Source of the DNA: Armatimonadaceae bacterium
GTDB taxonomy: Bacteria > Armatimonadota > Armatimonadia > Armatimonadales > Armatimonadaceae
Direction of reading: 5' to 3'
Assembly (NCBI GenBank): GCA_030446525.1
Contig: JAUJNC010000147.1
Coordinates: 1-10,762 of the forward strand
DNA: 10,762 nucleotides
Shown piece by piece: positions 5,955 to 10,762 of this stretch (the first letter of the stretch is position 1; each line of letters starts with the position of its first letter). Made by a program: the position numbers and the translations under genes. The notes beneath the pieces are model-generated. The model made no database searches, had not been told where the DNA came from, and worked only from the letters and a program-made list of their open reading frames with translations.

Positions 5955-6681
5955 ATGGCTTCTATCGAGTGTACCACGACAGCACGACCGGCCCTCAATC
6001 GAAACTCGATTCTGGGCAAAGGTAGACAAGAGCGGCGAGTGCTGGCTATGGACCGCGACCACGAACGCCCACGGCTATGGGCTGTTCTATCCTAGCGCGA
6101 CGTGGCACTCAGCACACCGCTACTCCTGGCAGTTGCAATCTGTGGGGCAATTCCGGGCGGGCTATGGGTACTGCATAGTTGTGATGCGCGGGCGTGCGTC
6201 CGACCCGATCACCTATTTCTCGGCACGGCGCAGGACAACAGCGACGACATGATCGCGAAGGGGCGTAACGCGCAACTGGTAGGGGAGGACTACCGCCTAG
6301 CTCGGCTGAACGAGCGGGATGTGCGGGCAATCTTCGACCGCATTTGCGCTTGTGAGCCAACCGTCAAGGTCGCGGAAGACTACGGGTGTCAACGAGCGCG
6401 ATCCATTGCATTGTCGCCGGGGAGACATGGCGGCATCTGAACCTACTCCTAGAACGCTATGAGCAGGTCAAGCAAGAACGTGCGACGGTGGGGCGCGATG
6501 GTCAAGCAAACTGCGCGCCGATCAGGTACGCGCCATTCGGCAACGGAGAGCGGCGGGTGAATCAGCGGCCAGCCTGAGCGCCGAGTATGGAATCTTGCCG
6601 CGAAGTATCCGCAAGATTGTGCAGGGAAAAGCTGGGCGGTTATCGCACTTAACCCAGAGCGCACGAGGAAGGCGCGGGTAG
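5955..6681 (+). pseudogene. HNH homing-type endonuclease with two HTH repeats, frameshifted
   Basis: The start ATG has AAGGAGG eight bases upstream. The protein can be followed through several frames. Part one (about 6000-6145) reads RFWAKVDKSGECWLWT...HRYSW. Part two (about 6148-6385) reads LHSCDARACVRPDHLFLGT, the HNH_3-type metal/nuclease motif typical of phage homing endonucleases, then a GR-containing linker. Two helix-turn-helix repeats follow: one with ERDVRAI...VAEDYG and IVAGETWRHL, one with ADQVRAI...LSAEYG and IVQGKAGRL. Apparent single-base losses are visible in GGGG at 6144-6147, in GGG at 6384-6386 and in AAA at 6508-6510; a further shift lies between 5957 and 6000. Repaired, the protein would be about 240 residues. 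Such enzymes nick or cut DNA to spread their own gene. No intron is evident, so it would be free-standing. Confidence 0.7.
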
Positions 6682-6710
6682 CCGACGCCGTACACCGCAT
6701 CACCGCACAA

Positions 6711-6733
6711 GGGCCGTCCCTCTGGGGCGGCTC
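6711..6733 (+). terminator. Hairpin after the HNH gene
   Basis: GGGCCGTCCC and GGGGCGGCTC form a 10-bp stem (two G-T pairs) with loop TCT, 29 bases after the HNH stop. TGGGTTAT follows, weakly T-rich. Almost the same element recurs after the second nuclease gene at 7730-7756. Confidence 0.55.
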
Positions 6734-6771
6734 CTGGGTTATACTGCCGCCCACGTAAGGAGGTGGGCGGG

Positions 6772-7044
6772 GTGGACACGACCCCGCAGGGCAAGCGGCC
6801 CCTAATCGTCACCCTGTTCGGCGGCACGGCGTTCGTGCTGACCTGTTGCGCGCTCGGGGTGGCCGGGCAATTCATGACAGCGTTGCTCGGCATATCGGCG
6901 CGCACCTCGCCCGGAAGTACGACGACTGAATACCTGTTCGGGTGGGGCATCATCATTATGGCGGTGGGCGGCGGTATTGCCGCTGCCATCGTCGCGGCGG
7001 CGCTGGCCCGCTGGCTCTTAGCACGGCAGGCACCGCCACGGTAG
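6772..7044 (+). CDS. Small two-helix membrane protein
   Basis: 90 residues from a GTG start seven bases after AAGGAGG; an in-frame GTG nine bases earlier overlaps the ribosome binding site and is unlikely. Residues about 11-33 and 55-79 are strongly hydrophobic helices; the second is very rich in Ala, Gly and Ile. The N-terminus (TPQGKRP) and C-terminus (ARWLLARQAPPR) are both basic, which predicts both ends in the cytoplasm and a polar Ser/Thr loop outside. Size and topology fit a class II holin, but many unrelated small phage proteins look alike and no lysin gene lies next to it. It sits between two nuclease genes and is intact although both of them are frameshifted. Confidence 0.65.
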   Translation: MDTTPQGKRPLIVTLFGGTAFVLTCCALGVAGQFMTALLGISARTSPGSTTTEYLFGWGIIIMAVGGGIAAAIVAAALARWLLARQAPPR

Positions 7045-7068
7045 CCGCCTGACACGGCAACAGAATGG

Positions 7069-7100
7069 GCCGGGCGCTGTGCAACCAGCCCTGGCCCGGC
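7069..7100 (+). terminator. Weak hairpin after the two-helix membrane protein
   Basis: GCCGGGC and GCCCGGC pair as a 7-bp stem around an 18-base loop, 24 bases after the stop codon and just before the ribosome binding site of the next gene. The loop is long and no T-run follows, so it may be incidental. Confidence 0.3.
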
Positions 7101-7120
7101 ATGGAAGGAGTGAGGCTCCC

Positions 7121-7679
7121 ATGTCCCAAGAGGATACCACAGGGCGACGAAACCCTGTACGGCGTGCGGGTAAACGCGCTGCTCAGCGCGTACCACAAAC
7201 GATCCGCCCAGTGCAAACCGTGCGTCAAGGTTTCGAACGCCGTGCGCCACCTGGCGCACCGGGATACCAGAAACGCGCAAATGCGGGCCTGGCGCAAAGC
7301 CAACCCAGAACGAATGAAGGCGCTACAGGACGCCTACTACCAGGCGCACTGTGAGCAATTGCGCGAGTACAAGCGGCAGGTTAGCCCGCCACCGCGCCTT
7401 GCGTCTGCGGCTTCTCGCCCACTACAGCGACGGGGCGAACGCCTGCGCCTGTTGTGGCGAGACACGGTCGGAGCCCTTGGGGCTGACCATGACGTCAACG
7501 GCGGCGGCACACAGCACCGCAACGCCAGCGGCAGCCGTGGGTCACGGCTGTACCTCTGGCTAGAGAAGAACGGCTATCCCGAGGGCTTCCGGGTGCTGTG
7601 CCACAACTGCAATATGGCGCTAGGGTTCTACGGCTACTGCCCGCATGAGCGGGAGCAAGGCGGGGCGCAGACCGCGTGA
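7121..7679 (+). pseudogene. Endonuclease VII/HNH-like zinc nuclease, frameshifted
   Basis: The ATG has AAGGAG ten bases upstream. Following the protein across frames gives: an N-terminal start RIPQGDETL; a possible zinc ribbon with CTAC in one frame and CKPC in another; a basic helix with RAWRKANPERM; then RLRLLAHYSDGANACACCG, DHDVNGGGTQHR and finally NGYPEGFRVLCHNCNMALGFYGYCPHE. The CxxC, DH and LCxxCNxxLG pieces are the metal-binding and catalytic signature of the recombination endonuclease VII group of HNH enzymes, which cut branched DNA or act as free-standing phage nucleases. Apparent errors include an extra C in CCC at 7125-7127, an extra G near 7380, and a missing G before ACCATGAC near 7486; there may be more around 7155-7175. 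Repaired length is about 185 residues. Confidence 0.7.
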
Positions 7680-7696
7680 GCCGTGAGCCGTGAGCC
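7676..7696 (+). repeat. Three tandem GTGAGCC units
   Basis: Three exact, contiguous copies of the 7-base unit GTGAGCC, beginning at the stop codon of the endonuclease VII-like gene. Copy number could vary by slippage. No function is evident. Confidence 0.8.
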
Positions 7697-7729
7697 GCCC
7701 GCCGACGTGGTAGACAACAACCACCGCAT

Positions 7730-7756
7730 GAAGGCCGTCCCGCTGGGGCGGCCTTC
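7730..7756 (+). terminator. Hairpin after the endonuclease VII-like gene
   Basis: GAAGGCCGTCCC and GGGGCGGCCTTC form a 12-bp stem with one G-T pair and a three-base loop, about 50 bases after the nuclease stop. Its core and upstream flank match the hairpin at 6711-6733. No long T-run follows. Confidence 0.6.
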
Positions 7757-7760
7757 TGCA

Positions 7761-7805
7761 TGTCCGGACATCGACAACTACTCGCCCTGTCCGGACACCG
7801 GCAAC
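7761..7805 (+). repeat. Duplicated palindrome TGTCCGGACA
   Basis: Two copies of an 18-base direct repeat, TGTCCGGACAYCGRCAAC, at 7761-7778 and 7788-7805, 16 of 18 bases identical. Each holds the perfect palindrome TGTCCGGACA; the first extends to 12 bases (ATGTCCGGACAT). The period is 27 bp. The location, just after a terminator and upstream of the head genes, would suit paired operator sites, but they could also be coding repeats (period divisible by three). Confidence 0.6.
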
Positions 7806-8075
7806 GGCAGGGACCGCCGCAACCCCGGCCGCTCGAAGGAGCGCACCGCGGCGCGGCAGATGTTCAAGGCCGACCCTCCGGGCCGGGCGGCTCAACCGCG
7901 AGGGCGAGAGCCGGTAGAGGACGGTCTCGATACGGCTCCCGCTGCCCGGCGGGGTGGGCGTATCGGCGACAACCCAAGCGACTGGGAGCCTTCTGGCTAC
8001 CGTACGCACACCAACACGGCCTGTCAGGCCTGTCGTGGCTCGGGTGGCCGCTCTACCGCACCAGCAGACACCCCC
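7806..8075. other. Stretch without a recognisable gene
   Basis: All three rightward frames are largely open here because of the high GC content, but none gives a convincing protein, none has a good ribosome binding site, and the third-position GC pattern does not single out a frame. The leftward frames look like composition artefacts. Given the dense frameshifts just downstream, a broken gene end (for example of an upstream head gene) may be hidden here. A short motif CQACRGSG (frame of 8076) resembles a zinc-finger piece but has no partner. Confidence 0.4.
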
Positions 8076-9036
8076 ATGCAGGACTACGACGCGCCGCGCG
8101 CGGGTGGTGAGGGCCGTGGACGACGCCCTGGCCGCCCTCGACGGCGACCGGCCCGCAGCGCCCCCAGCGCCCGCGCCGGACGCCCGCGAGGCCGCACCGG
8201 ACGACGGCTACGACCGGCCCGCCGCGGACGAGGACCAGCGCGACGAACAACCGACCGACCCCCGCGACGCCGAACTCGCCCGCCTCCGCCGCGAGCAGGC
8301 GTCCTACGAGGGCAACCTGCGCCAGCGAGCAGCAGGTTGCACACACGCCGTCAACAGACGGCGCGGGAATACGAGCAGCGCCTCCAGCAGGTCGCCCAGA
8401 GACGCACGCGCAGCCCAGCGGCGCACCCAGGAGGCGAAGGCCCAGCTGGAGGCGGAGATCCGGGCGGTTCAACCTGACCGACGACGACGCCCAACTCGCC
8501 CGCTGGCGGCTGAGACGCGCCAGGAGAAAGAGGCCTGGGACCGCCAGAAGGTCCAGCTCCGCCAGGAGACGGGAGGAGTTCTACCGCCAGCGCGGCGAAC
8601 TCCGGCAGCACGCGGCCCAGGCGGCCGCAGCGCGTCAACGACAGCGTGCCCGAGATGCTGGAGGCGTTCGCCGTCCAGCAGGCTCCAGCAGCTCGGCCTC
8701 CCCGAGGCCGAGGCCCGCGCCTACGCCCGCCGCAGGAGGCAGGTCGAGGCGCGGCAGGCGGTCGCCGCCGGCCCCGCCGCCTTCTTCACCGTCTACGGCG
8801 ACGTGTTCACCCGCTCACTGCGCGACCGCGCCGAGGACTACAAGCGGCGCGACAGCCAGCAGGCCGCCCGCAACCGCGAGGAGTACGCCGCCTCGGGCGC
8901 CGCGCGCCGCGAGACGCCCGCCGGGGGCGGGGGCAGCCGCGACACCAGCGGCCGCTTCGCCGGGCTCTCCGACATCGACAGCATCGCCGACGCCCTCATG
9001 GCCGACGCCAAAGCCGCCCGCACGGGCCGGCGCTAA
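8076..9036 (+). pseudogene. Scaffolding-like coiled-coil protein, heavily frameshifted
   Basis: Place and composition are those of a tailed-phage capsid scaffolding protein: directly upstream of the major capsid gene, acidic Ala/Pro/Asp-rich N-terminus, long Gln/Glu/Arg-rich coiled coil, and a Ser/Gly-rich C-terminus ending in a basic helix (ADALMADAKAARTGRR). The protein is readable only by changing frame about eight times between 8325 and 8690: ARLRREQASYEGNLRQ, then REYEQRLQQVAQ, then RRTQEAKAQLEAEIRA, then FNLTDDDAQLARWRLRR, then EKEAWDRQKVQLRQ, then EEFYRQRGELRQHAAQ, then VNDSVPEMLEAFAV, then LQQLGLPEAEARAYARR. From about 8690 to the stop the frame is clean. The start is uncertain: ATG 8076 (MQDYDAPR) lacks a ribosome binding site. 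Scaffolding is normally essential, so damage this dense next to an intact capsid gene suggests error in the sequence. Function is inferred from position and composition. Confidence 0.6.
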
Positions 9037-9054
9037 CACCCTACAGGAGGACCA

Positions 9055-10236
9055 ATGTCCATCAGCGTGACCCGCCCGGTCCTGGGCGGGCAGACGGGCA
9101 ACAGCTTCTCGTCCTGGACGACGCAGCCGGCCGACAGCAACATCCGCTACGTGGACGACAAGGTCGAGAAGCTCGACCCGACCATGACCCCGCTCACCTC
9201 GGCCATCGGCGTCGGCAAGGAGATCGACAGCCAGAAGGTCGAGTGGCACGACGACCGCATCGCGCCCCTGAGCGACACGCTCGCCGCGGCGGCCACCGCC
9301 GGCGCCACCGGCATCGTCGTCACCAACGTCGCCCGCTTCCAGCAGAACATGGTGCTCCGCATCGGCGCGGAGAACCTGCTGGTGACGGCCATCAACGACG
9401 GCACCAGCACCCTCACCGTCGTCCGCGGCGTGGGCGGCACCCCGGCGGGGGCGCCGGCGGCGGGCGCGGCGGTCGAAATCATCGGCACCGCGTTCCCGCA
9501 GTCGTCCGACATCTCCCCGGCCCCGGTGGCCCGCGGCATCTTCTACCACAACTTCATGCAGCGGTTCGGCGGCGCCATCAAGGTGGACTACGCCCAGAAC
9601 GTCTCGGCCAACTACCTGCGCGAGACGCCGGAGTACAACAAGGAACTCGCCAAGCAGATGGTGCAGGGCAAGATCCACCGCGAGCGCGCCCTGTTCCTGG
9701 GCGCCCGCGCCGCGCCGTCCGGCGCGCTGCCCGGCTTCATGGGCGGGTTCGACGGGTTCATCACCCAGCACGTCACCGCCTACGCCAACAACGCGCCGCT
9801 GACCGAGGCCGACCTGCTGGACGAGCTGCAGGAGGCGTACGACGACGTGGGCGAGGCCAACATCGCCAACACGGTGATTTGCAAGACGTTCACCAAGCGG
9901 CTCCTGTCGTCCTGGTTCTCCCACATGCAGGCCGACGTGCAGAACCGGCGCGCCACCGACGTGGTGGACCGCTACGAGACGGACATGGGGACGCTGAGCT
10001 TCCTCAACCACCACTGGTGCCCGCCGAGCACCCTCTACATCGTGCGGACGGCCAACTTCAAGATCCACCCGCACAAGGCCATGAACTGGTTCGAGGAGGT
10101 GCTGCCGCACTACGGCCCGTACCACCAGGGCATGTACGTCGGCGAGTTCACCGGCATCTTCCGTGGCGACCGCTCGCACGTAAAAATCACTGGGTTTTCG
10201 GTTAACCGAAACGACTATCCGACGCTGAACCGCTAG
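9055..10236 (+). CDS. Major capsid protein, SU10-like (HK97 fold)
   Basis: 393 residues, intact. AGGAGG lies four bases before the ATG and the gene starts 18 bases after the scaffolding-like gene. The sequence looks like the SU10/DUF5309 family of major capsid proteins: an N-terminal arm with DPTMTPLTSAIG, a middle section with YHNFMQRFGGAIKVDYAQNV and long helices ending in RERALFLGARA, and a C-terminal part with KIHPHKAMNWFEE and GEFTGIFRGDRSHVKITGF. Residues about 75-148 are a Gly/Ala/Val-rich beta insertion that probably projects from the capsid surface. It would assemble into the phage head. Nearly every third codon position is G or C, except in the last 15-20 codons, which switch abruptly to A/T-ending codons. 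Family assignment is from memory of the family pattern, not a search. Confidence 0.8.
   Translation: MSISVTRPVLGGQTGNSFSSWTTQPADSNIRYVDDKVEKLDPTMTPLTSAIGVGKEIDSQKVEWHDDRIAPLSDTLAAAATAGATGIVVTNVARFQQNMVLRIGAENLLVTAINDGTSTLTVVRGVGGTPAGAPAAGAAVEIIGTAFPQSSDISPAPVARGIFYHNFMQRFGGAIKVDYAQNVSANYLRETPEYNKELAKQMVQGKIHRERALFLGARAAPSGALPGFMGGFDGFITQHVTAYANNAPLTEADLLDELQEAYDDVGEANIANTVICKTFTKRLLSSWFSHMQADVQNRRATDVVDRYETDMGTLSFLNHHWCPPSTLYIVRTANFKIHPHKAMNWFEEVLPHYGPYHQGMYVGEFTGIFRGDRSHVKITGFSVNRNDYPTLNR
10196..10211. repeat. 16-bp perfect palindrome inside the capsid gene
   Basis: TTTCGGTTAACCGAAA is a perfect 16-bp palindrome in the last codons of the capsid gene. It is embedded in an AT-rich patch (about 10180-10215) that departs from the otherwise G/C-ending codons of the gene. 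It encodes part of GFSVNRND. Function unknown. Confidence 0.7.
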
Positions 10237-10238
10237 GC

Positions 10239-10253
10239 GGCCGCACAGCGGCC
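10239..10253 (+). terminator. Short hairpin between capsid gene and next gene
   Basis: GGCCGC and GCGGCC pair as a 6-bp stem around loop ACA, two bases after the capsid stop codon. No T-run follows. It might reduce read-through so that the capsid protein is made in excess, or protect the 3' end of processed capsid mRNA; it could also be chance. Confidence 0.35.
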
Positions 10254-10272
10254 CGACAGGGCAGGAGGGCGT

Positions 10273-10722
10273 ATGCCACTGACACCGACGAACGAGGCGC
10301 GCCAGCAGCGGCTGGAGCGCGGGCCGGCGGCGCTGCCGCAGACGGCGCAGGCGGCGCTGTTCCGCGTGCGCGGCGGGGCGGTGCGCCTCGACGCGCTCAT
10401 CGCCCGCTTCACGGCGGCGGCCGACGCCACCCTCACCAACCTCACCGTGGTCGCCAACCCCAGCGTGGGGGCGGACGTGGCCCTCTCGGCGGCCACGGCG
10501 ATCGCCTCCCTCGCGGCGGGCCACCACCTGGCGCTCGGGGCGACGGTCGGCGCGGCGATGGCGTCGAGCGCCAGCGGGGCCGTCGCGCTGCCGGGCAACG
10601 GGCTGATGGTGGTGGACGGCACCGTGGACGCGCTCACCAGCGCGTCGAACGCGGCGGCGCGCGTCGAGTGGATTCTCCTGTGGACCCCGCTCGACGCCAA
10701 CGCGCGCGTCACCATCGCATAG
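10273..10722 (+). CDS. Small probable head-associated protein of unknown family
   Basis: 149 residues, with AGGAGG four bases before the ATG, 36 bases after the capsid gene. The first 40 residues are charged and helical (NEARQQRLERG). The rest is very rich in Ala, Val, Thr, Ser and Leu, with alternating patterns typical of a beta-sandwich, and ends in EWILLWTPLDANARVTIA. No cysteine, no signal peptide and no clear membrane helix. A small beta-rich protein directly after the capsid gene is the usual place for a capsid decoration or head-stabilising protein, but I do not recognise the family, so this is context only. Codon use matches the capsid gene (third positions nearly all G or C). Confidence 0.65.
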   Translation: MPLTPTNEARQQRLERGPAALPQTAQAALFRVRGGAVRLDALIARFTAAADATLTNLTVVANPSVGADVALSAATAIASLAAGHHLALGATVGAAMASSASGAVALPGNGLMVVDGTVDALTSASNAAARVEWILLWTPLDANARVTIA

Positions 10723-10730
10723 GGGACGGC

Positions 10731-10762
10731 ATGAAATATCAGTGCGAGGAATATCCGAACCT
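10731..10762 (+). CDS. Start of the next gene, cut by the window end
   Basis: An ATG eight bases after the previous stop, preceded by GGGGAC as a weak ribosome binding site. Only ten complete codons are visible (MKYQCEEYPN), too few to assign a function. The codons end in A or T more often than in the two genes before it. Close spacing suggests translation coupled to the upstream gene. Confidence 0.45.
   Translation, partial: MKYQCEEYPN

Noticed and set aside
6735..6745. TTATACT as a -10 box for the two-helix membrane protein gene
   Set aside because: No -35 hexamer is present at 16-18 bases upstream (that place holds the terminator-like hairpin), and the extended -10 TG is misplaced.
8320..8690. 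Programmed ribosomal frameshifting in the scaffolding-like gene
   Set aside because: About eight changes in under 400 bases, without slippery heptamers or consistent downstream structures, cannot be a programmed mechanism.
5859..10188. Shared 11-mer ACGTAAAAATC at 5859-5869 and 10178-10188, considered as an attachment-like repeat
   Set aside because: A match of 11 bases is expected several times by chance in a window of this length, and the flanks differ completely.
8646..10205. 519-residue rightward open frame overlapping the capsid gene
   Set aside because: Arg/Pro/His/Gly-rich shadow in the wrong frame. Only its first dozen residues (VPEMLEAFAV region) belong to the real scaffolding-like protein, reached through a frameshift.
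8815..10527. 570-residue open frame on the minus strand
   Set aside because: Antisense to the capsid gene, which has strong family features, a good ribosome binding site and ideal codon use. The antisense product is repetitive His/Arg/Gly/Val.

Overview
The window is part of a tailed double-stranded DNA phage or prophage (Caudoviricetes) from a high-GC host. A SU10-type major capsid protein, a broken coiled-coil scaffolding-like gene just before it, a very large virion-like protein, a divergent repressor switch and two phage-type HNH nucleases support this. I see no integrase, terminase, portal, tRNA, CRISPR array or ribosomal gene, and the sequence does not name the host.

Layout. 1-3610 (+): the 3' part of a large probable virion/polyvalent protein and two small unknown proteins. 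3607-5523 (-): four small leftward genes, from a SWIM zinc-finger protein (the promoter-proximal one), through two helical proteins that share a glycine-every-fourth-residue motif, to a single-pass membrane protein whose stop codon overlaps the stop of the rightward gene it meets. Hairpins separate these leftward genes. 5524-5648: a compact divergent promoter region, almost mirror-symmetric, with both -35 boxes overlapping. 5649-5878 (+): a small XRE-type regulator. 5955-7679 (+): an HNH homing-type nuclease, a two-helix membrane protein and an endonuclease VII-like nuclease; both nuclease genes are followed by nearly the same 31-bp hairpin element. 7757-8075: no gene I can recognise, only a duplicated palindrome. 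8076-10762 (+): scaffolding-like protein, major capsid protein, a small unknown protein and the first codons of another gene.

The most striking property is a cluster of apparent single-base frameshifts between about 5.8 and 8.7 kb. The regulator, both nucleases and the scaffolding-like gene each continue clearly as the same protein family in another frame, whereas all genes left of 5.65 kb and right of 8.7 kb are intact. Many of the sites are one base short or long in a homopolymer. Sequencing or assembly error is the simplest reading, real decay the alternative. I reconstructed these genes across frames and marked them as pseudogene/frameshifted.

The left half and the capsid region also differ in codon use: third codon positions are almost entirely G or C in the capsid gene but clearly less so in the left-hand genes. 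This is compatible with phage mosaicism or with a misjoin near 7.7-8.1 kb. Functions for the small proteins are not known and are described only by visible properties.
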